From Thermobacillus sp. ZCTH02-B1 (GTDB lineage Bacteria; Bacillota; Bacilli; Paenibacillales; Paenibacillaceae), in contig NZ_LZRU01000012.1 of NCBI RefSeq assembly GCF_002159085.1, positions 248,001-312,000 on the forward strand: DNA of 64,000 nt. The letters run 5' to 3'. Below, piece by piece: positions 19,843-28,726 of the stretch. Within the stretch, counting starts at the first letter, position 1; each line of letters opens with the position of its first letter. The notes under the pieces were generated by a model, which had not been told where the DNA came from, did no database searches, and worked only from the letters and a program-made list of their open reading frames with translations. The position numbers and the translations under genes were made by a program.

Positions 19843-21192
19843 CTACCTGACGTTGATCCAGGGCAGACCCGACCGCTTCTTCTTCGGCGCCTGCCGCTTC
19901 GTCCGGCGCGATCCGCGGGCGGCCGCAATGCGGACGGTCGCTTTCTTCGCCCGCGACCCGCGCCCCGCCGGCTTCGCCGGGCGCCCGTCCTCCGCCGCCG
20001 AGATCCGGGCCTCGCCTTCACCCGAAAGGCCGGACGCGCCGCCGGCCCCGATCCCGCTCCCGCCGGCCGCGTCTCCGCCGTTCACGCCGCCCTCGCCGCC
20101 GGCTCCGGCGTCGGATCCGCGAACGTGCGCGTACGACCAATCGCCGACACCCGGCGAATACGGCGCGGACCAGCCCGGATACGGCGCGCCGACGGAAGCG
20201 TAGGCGCTCAGGCCCGGCCAGCCCGGAAATCCGTGAACCTCGGCCTGCACCGGCCAATCCGGTCCGTGCCCGTACCAGATCGGATCACAGGGCGCGCCGG
20301 GCAGCGCCCATCCCGCCGCAGCGTGCGCCCCGTATCCCGGGCCGTACCCCGGTACCGCCTGCGGTCCCGCGCCGACGGGCGGATAACCGGCGCCGGGCGC
20401 GAACGCCTCGACTGCCGGAACCGGGTACGGCAGGAACGGATGCTTCGCCGGCTCCGGCATGCCGGCCGGCGGGCACACGTCCTGGTGCCCGTGGTGCGCG
20501 GGATACGCCGGATACTTCGGCTCCGGACCGTACGGCTTGGCCGGCTGATGAATCGGCTCGGGAACCGGCAGCGGAACCGGCTTCGGCAGCTTCGTCCAGT
20601 CCGCCGGCTTCATCTCGACCTTCGGCTTCTCCTTCGCGATGGGCTGCTCGATCGGTTTCGGCATCTCCATCTTCGGAGCCGTCGGCAATTCCAGCTTCGA
20701 CAGTTCGATCGGCTGCGGCTGTTCAACCGGCGCCGTCGGCGCCTTGCCGGGAATCGGGCCGGTAAATTTCTTTCCCTTCACCGGCTGCTCGACGCCAATA
20801 TGCTGCAGTTCCGGCGGATGTCCCGATCCCGCCGTCTGGCCCGATGCGCCTCCCGCCTGCCAGCCGGGTTTCGGAATGTTGACGATCTCGCCGGTCATCA
20901 GCACGTTCGGATTCTTGAGATGGGGATTCGCCTTGATCAGATCCGCGAGCGGCACGCCCCACGCCTTCGACAACTTCCACAGCGTATCACCCTGGACGAC
21001 CTTGTGCTGGTGCACCCAGTCACCGGCGGGCGCGGAAGCCTTCGGCGACGGAATCTTGATCTTCATGCCGACGTCGATGACGTCCGGATCCCGGATGCCG
21101 GGGTTGTATTGCAAGAGATCCTGGACCGTCACGCCGTGCTTGGCCGCGATGCCCGACAACGTGTCGCCCTTTTTGACCGTATAGATTTTCAC
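19843..21192 (-). CDS. safA: SafA-like spore coat assembly protein with two LysM domains
   Basis: The 449-residue protein starts with two LysM domains (about residues 1-50 and 60-107: YTVKKGDTLSGIAAKHGV and HKVVQGDTLWKLSKAWGV). A Pro/Lys/Glu linker and a Pro/Gly/Tyr-rich segment follow, then a very basic tail ending in KKKRSGLPWINV. This matches SafA/ExsA inner-coat morphogenetic proteins, which bind cortex peptidoglycan by LysM and recruit coat proteins. GTG was preferred over the ATG three codons upstream, because the GGGAGG lies only 2 bases before that ATG and family members begin MKI. Its position beside bofC matches safA in Bacillus. Confidence 0.82.
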   Translation of the reverse strand: MKIYTVKKGDTLSGIAAKHGVTVQDLLQYNPGIRDPDVIDVGMKIKIPSPKASAPAGDWVHQHKVVQGDTLWKLSKAWGVPLADLIKANPHLKNPNVLMTGEIVNIPKPGWQAGGASGQTAGSGHPPELQHIGVEQPVKGKKFTGPIPGKAPTAPVEQPQPIELSKLELPTAPKMEMPKPIEQPIAKEKPKVEMKPADWTKLPKPVPLPVPEPIHQPAKPYGPEPKYPAYPAHHGHQDVCPPAGMPEPAKHPFLPYPVPAVEAFAPGAGYPPVGAGPQAVPGYGPGYGAHAAAGWALPGAPCDPIWYGHGPDWPVQAEVHGFPGWPGLSAYASVGAPYPGWSAPYSPGVGDWSYAHVRGSDAGAGGEGGVNGGDAAGGSGIGAGGASGLSGEGEARISAAEDGRPAKPAGRGSRAKKATVRIAAARGSRRTKRQAPKKKRSGLPWINVR

Positions 21193-21270
21193 TTGCCGCA
21201 TGACCTCCCGTCACGTTCTGTGCGCAGCGGCGTTGATCCCTTGGGCGTTCGTACCCGCTGCCTGTCGTTA

Positions 21271-21297
21271 CATCCTATGCATCCGCTGGGCGGGTGT
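21271..21297 (-). promoter_or_regulatory. Candidate sigma-K/sigma-E-type promoter for safA
   Basis: On the minus strand AC (21297-21296) is followed after 16 bases by CATAGGATG (21279-21271), close to the sigma-K pattern AC-N16/17-CATANNNTA with one mismatch. It lies about 80 bases upstream of the safA start. It is a weak call, supported mainly by the expected mother-cell expression. Confidence 0.35.
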
Positions 21298-21380
21298 CCC
21301 CATGATCCGGCAAAAAAATATGCCCCGCCCGTCCGGCGCCTACGCCGTTTGAGCGGAGCTGACCGCCTGTCTGCCCATGT

Positions 21381-22262
21381 TCAATTGAACGCCTGCACGC
21401 CGTCAACCGTGACGATCTTGCGGAATTCCTCAAGCAGGTGCAGCGTGACCGGACCCGCCTTGCCGGCGCCGATCGTGCGGCCGTCGACTTCGCGCACGGC
21501 GATGACCTCCGCCGCGGTGCCGGTGAAGAACACCTCGTCGGCCGTGTAGACGTCGTGCAGCGTGAACGGCTCCTCCTTCAGCGGATAGCCGAGCTTGCCG
21601 CACAGCTCGATGATCGCGCCGCGCGTGATGCCTTCCAGTGCGCCGACCCAGGTCGGCGGCGTGTAGACGACGCCCTTCTTCACGATGAAGATGTTGTCGC
21701 TCGAACCTTCCGCCACATACCCCTGGGCATTGAGCATGATCGCCTCGCCGACGCCCGCGAGGTTCGCCTGGATTTTCACGAGGATGTTGTTCAGATAGTT
21801 GAGCGACTTGATCTTCGGGTTGAGCGCATCCGGGATGTTGCGCCGCGGCGAAACGGAGATCGAGACGAGCCCGTTGCGGTACGCCTCCTCCGGATAGATC
21901 GAGAGCTGCTCCACAATGATGATGACCCAGGCCTTCGGACAGCGCCGCGGATCGAGGCCGAGATCGCCGGGACCGCGCGAGACGACGAGCCGGATGTAGC
22001 CGTTCCGCAGCCCGTTGCGCCGCACCGTCTCGATGACCGCCTCCCGCATTTCCTCGTAGGTCAGCGGAATGTCCAGCATGATCGACTTCGCCGAATCGTA
22101 CAGCCGGTCGAGGTGCTCCTTGAGCCGGAAAATGTTCCCGTCATAAATGCGAATTCCCTCGAAAATGCCGTCGCCGTACAGGAATCCGTGGTCGAAAACC
22201 GAAATTTTGGCATCCTCTTTCGCGACGAAGTCGCCGTTCAGGTAAATCCACTGCTGAGCCAT
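21381..22262 (-). CDS. ilvE: Branched-chain amino acid aminotransferase
   Basis: The 293-residue PLP fold-type IV aminotransferase converts branched-chain 2-oxo acids to Val, Leu and Ile using glutamate. The PLP lysine lies in IKSLNYLNNILVK. EGSSDNIF and FFTGTAAEV are the other cofactor loops. GGAGGTGCTGCACGC precedes the ATG, and the upstream in-frame extension into pheA was rejected. A D-amino-acid aminotransferase or aminodeoxychorismate lyase has the same fold, but the 293-residue length and the RLVVSRGPGDLGL region fit IlvE. It ends the thrB-pheA-ilvE group. Confidence 0.94.
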   Translation of the reverse strand: MAQQWIYLNGDFVAKEDAKISVFDHGFLYGDGIFEGIRIYDGNIFRLKEHLDRLYDSAKSIMLDIPLTYEEMREAVIETVRRNGLRNGYIRLVVSRGPGDLGLDPRRCPKAWVIIIVEQLSIYPEEAYRNGLVSISVSPRRNIPDALNPKIKSLNYLNNILVKIQANLAGVGEAIMLNAQGYVAEGSSDNIFIVKKGVVYTPPTWVGALEGITRGAIIELCGKLGYPLKEEPFTLHDVYTADEVFFTGTAAEVIAVREVDGRTIGAGKAGPVTLHLLEEFRKIVTVDGVQAFN

Positions 22263-22305
22263 GCGTGCAGCACCTCCACTGAGAGTTCGCTTTTGGCGTA
22301 GCGGG

Positions 22306-23172
22306 TCACGTCTCCCAGGCGAAGCTGGGATAGCTGCCCAATATGCGAACCTGACAGCCGATCGCCTCGATCTCGGCGATGGCCGCAGGAAGCAGTACGG
22401 TGTCGAGCGACATCTCCACGTCAATATAGAAAAAGTAACTGCCGAGCTTCTTCTTCGTCGGCCGCGACTCGATGCGCGACAGGTTGATCCGCCGCCACGC
22501 GAACGCGGACAACACCTGATGCAGCGCGCCGGGATAGTCCTCCGGCAGCGTGACGAGAATGCTCGTCTTCATCTTGTCCGACCGGCGCAGCGTGAACGGT
22601 TCGCGGCCGATGAGCAGAAAGCGGGTGAAATTGTTGTTGTGATCCGTGACATGCTCGCGCAACACATCCAGCCCGTGCAGCCGGGCGCCTCCGAAGGTGC
22701 CGATCGCGGCCCAGCCCCTGCCGGGATTCTCCTTCACGATGCGGATGCCTTCCGTCGTCGAGCCGACGGTCTCGCGTTCGGCGTGCGGCAGGTGTTCCCT
22801 CAGAAACCGCGTGCATTGGGCCATCGCGACGGGATGGCTGAACACCTTCGTGATCTTCGACAAGTCGGGCCTGCCGTCCGGTCCGGCCGTCTCGGACAGG
22901 CGGCCGATCAGGTGCTGGACCGACGGATAGACCCATTCGGCCCGGATCGGCAAATCGACTTCGTGGACAAGCCAGTCCACGTGGAGGCTGACCGATCCTT
23001 CTATCGTGTTCTCGATTGGAATGACGCTGTAGTCGGTCACGCCGCACTGGGTCGAGAGAAAAACGTCCGCGATCACCTGATGGTAGTGATATTCGACGGG
23101 GGTGTCGCCGAACAGATGCCGCGCAGCCTCGTCCGACGTCGACCCGGCGGGTAGCAAGGCAACCTTGATCAT
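22306..23172 (-). CDS. pheA: Prephenate dehydratase
   Basis: The 288-residue cytosolic enzyme turns prephenate into phenylpyruvate for phenylalanine synthesis. The dehydratase domain covers about residues 1-190, with IENTIEGSV and the NNNFTRFLLI motif whose Thr and Phe are catalytic. A C-terminal ACT domain carries the ESRPTKK motif that binds Phe for feedback inhibition. There is no chorismate mutase domain. The ATG overlaps the thrB TGA as ATGA, and AAAGGAG lies upstream. Confidence 0.96.
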   Translation of the reverse strand: MIKVALLPAGSTSDEAARHLFGDTPVEYHYHQVIADVFLSTQCGVTDYSVIPIENTIEGSVSLHVDWLVHEVDLPIRAEWVYPSVQHLIGRLSETAGPDGRPDLSKITKVFSHPVAMAQCTRFLREHLPHAERETVGSTTEGIRIVKENPGRGWAAIGTFGGARLHGLDVLREHVTDHNNNFTRFLLIGREPFTLRRSDKMKTSILVTLPEDYPGALHQVLSAFAWRRINLSRIESRPTKKKLGSYFFYIDVEMSLDTVLLPAAIAEIEAIGCQVRILGSYPSFAWET

Positions 23173-24146
23173 GCGCGAACTTCTCCTTTGATGCGTTCGG
23201 GGAGCGGCACCCGGTCGGCCTCCGCGCCAGACTCGACGATCTCCGGTCCGGCTTCCGCCGGCTTCAGCCACAGCGTCTCCGCCGCGATGTTCTCTGCGGC
23301 GAACGTGCCGAGCAGAAACCGTTCCAGCTCCGCCTTGCGCGGACTCTCGCTGTCCACGAACGCGAGGATCGTCGGGCCCGCGCCGCTGAGCGCCGCGCCC
23401 AGCGCGCCGTGCTCGGGCGCTTCCGCCAGTATTTTCGCCATGCCCGGGATGAGCGCGGCCCGGTACGGCTGATGCAGCCTGTCCTGCATGGCGAACCGGA
23501 GCAGATCGAGCCGGCCCGTGGCCAGTGCCGCCACGAGCATGGAGCTGCGGCCGATGTTGAACACGGCGTCGCCGCGGCTGTAGGATTCGGGCAGCGCGTG
23601 CCGCGCCCGCTCGGTCGGCAGCCGGAACGCCGGTATCGCGACGAGCACCTCGAGATTCGGCGGCGGATCCAGCCGGACATGCTTCGCCCGCCGGCCGTCC
23701 CACGAGGCGGCGACGATGCCGCCGAACAGGCAGGCCCCGACGTTGTCGGGATGGCCTTCCAGACTTGAAGCGATTTCGAACAGACGGGCATCGGTCAGCG
23801 GCGAGCCGATCAGCGCGTTCGCCGCCGCGAGGCCGCCGACGATCGCGGCCGCGCTGCTGCCGAGACCGCGCGCCACCGGAATGTCGGTGTAGACCGAGAT
23901 GTGAAGCGCCGGCATCGGCACGCCGGCCTCGTCGAACACGTGCCGCGCGGCTTGGAGAATCAGATTGTCGCCGCCGGCGGGCAGGCCGGCGAGCTCCTTG
24001 CCGAACAGTTCGAGGCGGCTCTTGCCGTCGTCGGCTTCCGCCATTTCGATCCAGGAATAAAGCGACAGCGCCATGCCGAGCGTGTCGAATCCGGGTCCGA
24101 GGTTGGCGGTGCTGGCGGGCACCTTGGCGAGGATGCGGCGCATCAT
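23169..24146 (-). CDS. thrB: Homoserine kinase
   Basis: The 325-residue GHMP kinase phosphorylates homoserine with ATP in threonine synthesis. The N-terminal substrate motif VPASTANLGPGFDTLGMAL and the ATP loop VARGLGSSAAAIVGG (about 91-105) are intact, as is the C-terminal GAALSGAGPTI. Two ATG codons in tandem open the frame after GGGGGTGAACG. The gene is coupled to pheA by overlap and follows hom, so the two enzymes that lead from aspartate semialdehyde to O-phosphohomoserine are adjacent. Confidence 0.96.
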   Translation of the reverse strand: MMRRILAKVPASTANLGPGFDTLGMALSLYSWIEMAEADDGKSRLELFGKELAGLPAGGDNLILQAARHVFDEAGVPMPALHISVYTDIPVARGLGSSAAAIVGGLAAANALIGSPLTDARLFEIASSLEGHPDNVGACLFGGIVAASWDGRRAKHVRLDPPPNLEVLVAIPAFRLPTERARHALPESYSRGDAVFNIGRSSMLVAALATGRLDLLRFAMQDRLHQPYRAALIPGMAKILAEAPEHGALGAALSGAGPTILAFVDSESPRKAELERFLLGTFAAENIAAETLWLKPAEAGPEIVESGAEADRVPLPERIKGEVRA

Positions 24147-24289
24147 CGTTCACCCCCGCAGCGCGCGCCGGCGTGCGCCGGCCCGTCGAATCCGCCCGGC
24201 ATTCGCGGTTGGTCCCGTAATGACATGATGGATGGACAAGCTCCTCTCGCGCGTTGAATTCCGGCCGTCCGTGGGGCCGTCGGTAGCGT

Positions 24290-25576
24290 TCAGCCTTCGA
24301 CCCGGTAGACGCTCTTGATGCGCTTGATGACATCCAGCGACTCGAAGGCCCTCAGGACGCGCCGCATGGCGGCCCGGCTCGCATCGTGCGTGATGATGAC
24401 GAGATCGGCGGTCCGGTCGGACGCGGTCGGCTGCTGCAGCACCGACTCCAGGCTGACGTCATGCTCGGCGAACACCTGCGTGATCTTCGCCAGCACGCCG
24501 GCGCGGTCCACGACGTTGAGCAGCAGGAAGTTCTTGTACGCCACTTCCTCGTCGGACTTCAGGTTCTTCGCCTTGAACACGGCGGCGGATTGCCGGCCGT
24601 TGACGCCGAGCTTCATGTTCTTCGCGACGGCGACGATGTCGGCCACGACGGAGGTCGCGGTCGGCAGCTCGCCGGCGCCGGCGCCGTAGAACATCGTCTC
24701 GCCGACCGCCTCGCCGCGCACGAAGACGGCGTTGAAGACGCCGTTCACCGAAGCGAGCGGATGCTCGCGCTTCACCATCGTCGGCTGCACGCTGACGCTG
24801 ATCCGGTCGTCCTGCCGGTCGGCGATGCCGAGCAGCTTCAGCTCGTAGCCGAGCTTCTTCGCGCAGGCGATGTCTTCCTTCGTCACCTTCGTGATGCCCT
24901 GCACTTCGACATCCGCAAGTTCCACGTTCATCCGGAAGCCGATCGTCGCGAGGATCGTCATCTTGCGCGCCGCGTCGAGCCCTTCGACGTCCGAAGTCGG
25001 GTCGGCCTCGGCATAGCCGAGCTGCTGGGCTTCCCGGAGCACTTCCTCGTAGGAAGCCCCCTCCTGGCTCATCTTCGTCAGGATGTAGTTCGTCGTGCCG
25101 TTCACGATCCCCATGATCCGGTCGATCCGGTCCGAGGAGAAGCCTTCGATCAGCGTCCGGATGATCGGAATGCCGCCGGCGACGCTCGCCTCGTACATGA
25201 CGTCGCATCCGTGCTCCCGCGCCGTCGACAGAATCTCGGAGCCGTGGAGCGCCATCAGGTCCTTGTTCGCGGTCACGACGTGCTTGCCGCGCCGGAGCGC
25301 CTCGAGGATGTAAGCTTTCGTCTGCTCGACGCCGCCCATCACTTCCACGACGACGTCGATGTCGGGATCGCGCACGATCTCCCACGGATCGTCCGTCAGC
25401 TTCGCCGGATCGACCGCGACCGCGCGCGGCTTGTCGAGCTGCCTGACGGCGATCCGTCCGACCTCGATCGGGGAGCCGACCTGGACGATCAGATCCTCGC
25501 GGTGGCCTTCGATGATGCGCACCACGCCCGTTCCGACGGTGCCGAGCCCGAGCAGCCCAACGATTACCGGTTTCAT
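24290..25576 (-). CDS. hom: Homoserine dehydrogenase
   Basis: The 428-residue enzyme reduces aspartate semialdehyde to homoserine with NAD(P)H. The nucleotide loop GLGTVGTGV is near residue 10, the catalytic domain shows NGTTNYILTKM and SDVEGLDAARK, and a C-terminal ACT domain (about 350-428) implies threonine feedback control. The ATG after GGAGGAGAGACCT is well supported; longer frames run into pheB. It is 32 bases after pheB under the same promoter. Confidence 0.97.
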   Translation of the reverse strand: MKPVIVGLLGLGTVGTGVVRIIEGHREDLIVQVGSPIEVGRIAVRQLDKPRAVAVDPAKLTDDPWEIVRDPDIDVVVEVMGGVEQTKAYILEALRRGKHVVTANKDLMALHGSEILSTAREHGCDVMYEASVAGGIPIIRTLIEGFSSDRIDRIMGIVNGTTNYILTKMSQEGASYEEVLREAQQLGYAEADPTSDVEGLDAARKMTILATIGFRMNVELADVEVQGITKVTKEDIACAKKLGYELKLLGIADRQDDRISVSVQPTMVKREHPLASVNGVFNAVFVRGEAVGETMFYGAGAGELPTATSVVADIVAVAKNMKLGVNGRQSAAVFKAKNLKSDEEVAYKNFLLLNVVDRAGVLAKITQVFAEHDVSLESVLQQPTASDRTADLVIITHDASRAAMRRVLRAFESLDVIKRIKSVYRVEG

Positions 25577-25608
25577 AGGTCTCTCCTCCACTGCCATGAT
25601 CGCTCTTC

Positions 25609-26046
25609 TCAACCCTGTCCCGCCACGGCCGCCCGCCGGACTCCGTCCTGCTTCCGGATGCCCTCGATCAGCACGGGCAGCGGCGTTTTCAGACCGGAAA
25701 TGTCGACGGAGATGACGACGTTGGCCAGCCCCTGCAGCGGGATGCTCTGGTGAATGGTCAGCACGTTGCCTTCGCACTGCGCGACGTAGGCGAGCACTTT
25801 CGAGAGCGTGCCCGCCCGGTGCTCCAGATCCATCGAAATCGTGACGATCCGCTCCCGATCGAGCGAATCCAGCGCGTAGACGCCGTCTTTGTATTTGTAG
25901 AACGCGCTGCGCGACAGGCCGACCCGCTCCACCGCCTCGTTCACGGTCTCGGCCTCGCCGCGCTTCAGCATGTCGAGCACCCGGAACGTCTTGACGATCG
26001 CCTCCGGCAGGAGATCCTCCCGAACGACAAAATAACGTTCCGTCAT
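25609..26046 (-). CDS. pheB: ACT domain protein PheB
   Basis: The 145-residue protein has an N-terminal helical HTH-like part (TVNEAVERVGLSRSAFYKYKDGVY, about 35-60) and a C-terminal ACT domain (about 68-140). It is the YszB/PheB family found beside pheA in Bacilli. It probably senses an amino acid, but no enzymatic role is established. GGGAGGACGTTTT precedes this ATG, so the ORF extension of 15 codons was not used. Confidence 0.9.
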   Translation of the reverse strand: MTERYFVVREDLLPEAIVKTFRVLDMLKRGEAETVNEAVERVGLSRSAFYKYKDGVYALDSLDRERIVTISMDLEHRAGTLSKVLAYVAQCEGNVLTIHQSIPLQGLANVVISVDISGLKTPLPVLIEGIRKQDGVRRAAVAGQG

Positions 26047-26089
26047 AAAACGTCCTCCCAGCGAAGACAAATGTACGCCCACAGTGGAC

Positions 26090-26118
26090 ATTATACAAAA
26101 ACGGAACGTCTCTTACAA
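26090..26118 (-). promoter_or_regulatory. Sigma-A-type promoter of pheB-hom
   Basis: On the minus strand TTGTAA (26118-26113) and TATAAT (26095-26090) are exactly 17 bases apart. It lies about 45 bases before the pheB ATG and directly downstream of the obg terminator. Confidence 0.82.
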
Positions 26119-26150
26119 GGGTGATCCGCCATGCCGCGATGCAAATGCAA

Positions 26151-26173
26151 GAAAAAGAGCCGTCCCGCGGCTC
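26151..26173 (-). terminator. Rho-independent terminator of spo0B-obg
   Basis: On the minus strand GAGCCG-CGGGA-CGGCTC is followed by TTTTTCTTGC, only about 10 bases past the obg stop. The stem is 6 bp. Confidence 0.8.
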
Positions 26174-26181
26174 CGTCATGC

Positions 26182-27501
26182 TCAACCGTAATCGGCGCCC
26201 TCAAAAAATTCGAACGCAAAATCACCGATCCGGACCGTGTCCCCGTCCTGGCATCCGGCATCGCGCAGCGCCTGATCCACGCCCATCCGTCGCATGAAAT
26301 GCGCGAACCGCATGAGCGCGTCGTAGGAATTCAGGTTCATCCGCTTCACAAACCGTTCGACCCGCGCCCCTTCGACGACATACGCGCCGTCGGAATCGCG
26401 GCGAACCGTGAACGAATCGTCCTCCTGCTCCTCGAACCGGTACACGACGCGATCCGCCGTCGCCTTCAGGTCCTCGACGGACACCGTCTCCGGCACGCGC
26501 TCGAGCATCTCCGCCGCCTTGAACATGAGCTCGCGCACGCCCTGCCTCGTCAGCGACGAGATCGGCACGACTTCCGGAGCTTCGTCCCCGAGCTCCTTCC
26601 GGAGCTTCTCCCGGAACACGGCGAGGTTCTCCTCCGCTCCCGGCAGATCCATCTTGTTTGCCGCGACGATCTGCGGCCTCTTCGCCAGCTTCTCGTTGTA
26701 TTTCGCCAGTTCCGCGTTGATCGTCTTCCAGTCCTCGAACGGATCGCGGCCCTCCGAAGCGGAGATGTCGACGACATGGATGATGACCCGCGTCCGCTCG
26801 ACATGGCGGAGAAACTCATGTCCGAGGCCGACGCCTTCGGAGGCGCCCTCGATCAACCCGGGCAGGTCGGCCAGAACAAAGCTTCGCTCTTCGTCGACCG
26901 AGACGACGCCGAGGTTCGGCGTCAGGGTCGTGAAATGGTAGGCCGCGATCTTCGGCTTCGCCGCGGACACGACGGACAGCAGCGTCGATTTGCCGACGCT
27001 CGGATAGCCGACCAGCCCGACGTCGGCCATCACCTTCAGCTCGAGCACGACCCACCGTTCTTCGCCTTCCTCGCCCTTCTCGGCTATGTACGGCGCCGGA
27101 TTCCGGGGCGTCGCGAAACGCATGTTGCCCCGCCCGCCGCGGCCGCCGCGGGCGACGACCACCTCCTGGCCGTGTCGGGTGAGGTCCGCGATGATTTCTC
27201 CCGTATCGTCGTCGATGACAACCGTTCCGGGCGGAACACGGACGATCAACGGCTTGGCGTTGGCGCCGTGCATGCCCTTCGGTTTGCCCTTTTCTCCGCG
27301 CTCCGCCTTGAAATGCTTCTGATAGCGGAAATCGACGAGCGTGCGCAGCCCTTCGTCCACGCGGAAGATCACGTCCCCGCCCTTGCCGCCGTCGCCGCCG
27401 GCCGGTCCGCCGTCCGGGACGTGCAGCTCGCGCCGGAACGCGATGATGCCGTCGCCGCCGTCGCCGCCTTTTACATAGATTTTCGCCTTGTCGACAAACA
27501 T
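26182..27501 (-). CDS. obg: GTPase Obg (CgtA)
   Basis: The 439-residue essential GTPase takes part in 50S subunit maturation, stress response and, in Bacillus, entry into sporulation. Three parts are visible: the glycine-rich Obg fold (about 1-158), the GTPase domain ([17 protein letters not shown]) and the C-terminal OCT domain typical of Firmicutes Obg. GGAGGAAGCC precedes the ATG. It lies 15 bases after spo0B in one unit, as in Bacillus. Confidence 0.98.
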   Translation of the reverse strand: MFVDKAKIYVKGGDGGDGIIAFRRELHVPDGGPAGGDGGKGGDVIFRVDEGLRTLVDFRYQKHFKAERGEKGKPKGMHGANAKPLIVRVPPGTVVIDDDTGEIIADLTRHGQEVVVARGGRGGRGNMRFATPRNPAPYIAEKGEEGEERWVVLELKVMADVGLVGYPSVGKSTLLSVVSAAKPKIAAYHFTTLTPNLGVVSVDEERSFVLADLPGLIEGASEGVGLGHEFLRHVERTRVIIHVVDISASEGRDPFEDWKTINAELAKYNEKLAKRPQIVAANKMDLPGAEENLAVFREKLRKELGDEAPEVVPISSLTRQGVRELMFKAAEMLERVPETVSVEDLKATADRVVYRFEEQEDDSFTVRRDSDGAYVVEGARVERFVKRMNLNSYDALMRFAHFMRRMGVDQALRDAGCQDGDTVRIGDFAFEFFEGADYG

Positions 27502-27516
27502 GGCTTCCTCCGTCGT

Positions 27517-28251
27517 TCAGCTTCCGAGCTCGGCGGCCAGCAGCACTTCCTTCAATTCCGGTTCAAGCCGCTCCGCGCGAAACGGCGAACGCTTCAGACG
27601 CCGGCGAATCCTTTCGCGCGCTTCCTGCGCCCGGATGAACTCGCCGTCGAACCGGAGCAGCGCCTTCAGGGCCGATTCCTCCCGGTCGAGCCGCACGGTA
27701 AGCTGCGCCGGCTCTCCCGACGGCTTCGCGCCGTAGCGGTACACGTTGATCACATCGATCAGCGCGGCGGCCGCAGCCTCCGCATCGAGCGGCAGTTCGG
27801 CGAGATTGAGTTCGTCCGGAAGCTCCAGGCGCAGCGTGATCGGGCCGGGCGTCGTCCTGAACGATTGCGCGTACAGGATGAGGGAAGGCACGCCGAGCTT
27901 CGCAATCCGGCTTTCCGCCTGCATGCGCCGTCTTATATTCTCCACGCATTCCACGGACTTATCCGGCTTGTTCATCCGAATGTAGCCATACAGGACCTGC
28001 AGATCGTTCATCCAGTCATGGCGGTGGTGATTGAGCGTGCGGATCGCGGTCCACTGCAGGGTTCGGAACGTCCGTTCGAATCCGATTTCCCGCTCCTTCC
28101 GGTCCGCCGCGATCCAGAGCACCGCGGCCGCGGCCGTCCAGACCAGAAAGACGGGATGCGGCCACCATTCCGTCCGCCAGATCCATACGGCTGCCGCGGG
28201 CAGCGCGACGGATGCGGCGCCGTACAGCTTCGCCATCCGATAGCGATTCAT
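27517..28251 (-). CDS. spo0B: Sporulation phosphotransferase Spo0B, membrane-anchored form
   Basis: Spo0B passes phosphate from Spo0F to Spo0A in the sporulation phosphorelay. The 244-residue protein has the phosphoacceptor helix NHHRHDWMNDLQ, with H78 aligning with His30 of B. subtilis (SRHDWMN), and then a degenerate ATPase-like C-terminal domain. B. subtilis Spo0B is soluble, but here two hydrophobic segments (about residues 8-24 and 31-48) form an N-terminal membrane hairpin. The ATG after GGGAGAGGACGGACCC was chosen. It precedes obg as in Bacillus. Confidence 0.88.
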   Translation of the reverse strand: MNRYRMAKLYGAASVALPAAAVWIWRTEWWPHPVFLVWTAAAAVLWIAADRKEREIGFERTFRTLQWTAIRTLNHHRHDWMNDLQVLYGYIRMNKPDKSVECVENIRRRMQAESRIAKLGVPSLILYAQSFRTTPGPITLRLELPDELNLAELPLDAEAAAAALIDVINVYRYGAKPSGEPAQLTVRLDREESALKALLRFDGEFIRAQEARERIRRRLKRSPFRAERLEPELKEVLLAAELGS

Positions 28252-28359
28252 GGGTCCGTCCTCTCCCGGCACTGGGTACACACATCATGCCGCCGATTTC
28301 GCCCGGTCGCGTCCGTTGGGCGCGGAATCCGCCGTTCCCGTGCCTTGTAAATTCCAATC

Positions 28360-28388
28360 ATTATAACAAAAAACCCGGCCTGTCGCCA
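28360..28388 (-). promoter_or_regulatory. Possible promoter of spo0B-obg
   Basis: A consensus TATAAT (28365-28360) lies on the minus strand about 110 bases before the spo0B start. The -35 at 17 bases (TGGCGA) is poor and falls inside the rpmA terminator hairpin, so this is tentative. Confidence 0.35.
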
Positions 28389-28395
28389 GACCGGG
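28366..28395 (-). terminator. Rho-independent terminator of rplU-prp-rpmA
   Basis: On the minus strand CCCGGTCTG-GCGA-CAGGCCGGG (9-bp stem with one G-T pair) is followed by TTTTTTGTT, just past the rpmA stop. Confidence 0.88.
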
Positions 28396-28403
28396 AATGC
28401 CTG

Positions 28404-28712
28404 TTACTCTGCCGCCGCCGCCACAGGCGCAACTTCCACCGGATATACGCTGACCTTCTTCCGATTGCGACCGTAACGTTCGAACTTTACGACGCCTTCG
28501 ATCTTGGCATACAGCGTGTCATCCTTGCCGATGCCCACGTTGCGGCCCGGATGGATCTTCGTGCCGCGCTGGCGGACCAGGATGTTGCCGGCCTTGACAT
28601 ATTGGCCGTCCGCACGCTTCACGCCAAGGCGTTTCGATTCGCTGTCGCGGCCGTTCTTCGTCGAGCCGACACCCTTCTTGGAGGCGAACAGCTGAAGATC
28701 GAGCCTGATCAT
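28404..28712 (-). CDS. rpmA: 50S ribosomal protein L27
   Basis: The 102-residue ribosomal protein lies at the peptidyl-transferase centre. It begins [14 protein letters not shown]: Firmicutes L27 carries an N-terminal extension that is cut after LQxF (here after F9) by the Prp protease, exposing the mature N-terminus needed for translation. The prp gene lies directly upstream. The core [17 protein letters not shown] is intact. The C-terminal 15 residues are Val/Ala-rich and longer than average. GGAGGGATGCGAC precedes the ATG. Confidence 0.98.
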   Translation of the reverse strand: MIRLDLQLFASKKGVGSTKNGRDSESKRLGVKRADGQYVKAGNILVRQRGTKIHPGRNVGIGKDDTLYAKIEGVVKFERYGRNRKKVSVYPVEVAPVAAAAE

Positions 28713-28726
28713 GTCGCATCCCTCCT

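Noticed and set aside
22306..24333. 675-codon version of PheA
   Set aside because: The upstream part is thrB read out of frame; the prephenate dehydratase N-terminus and its AAAGGAG site lie at 23172.
26047..26181. Riboswitch or T-box upstream of pheB-hom
   Set aside because: The interval is fully explained by the obg terminator, a consensus promoter and a leader of about 40 bases, too short for such an element.
24290..26185. 631-codon version of homoserine dehydrogenase
   Set aside because: The extension is pheB in another frame and would cross the pheB promoter.
26131..28350. 739-codon plus-strand frame opposite obg and spo0B
   Set aside because: Obg and Spo0B are unambiguous on the other strand, and the frame runs through the obg terminator.
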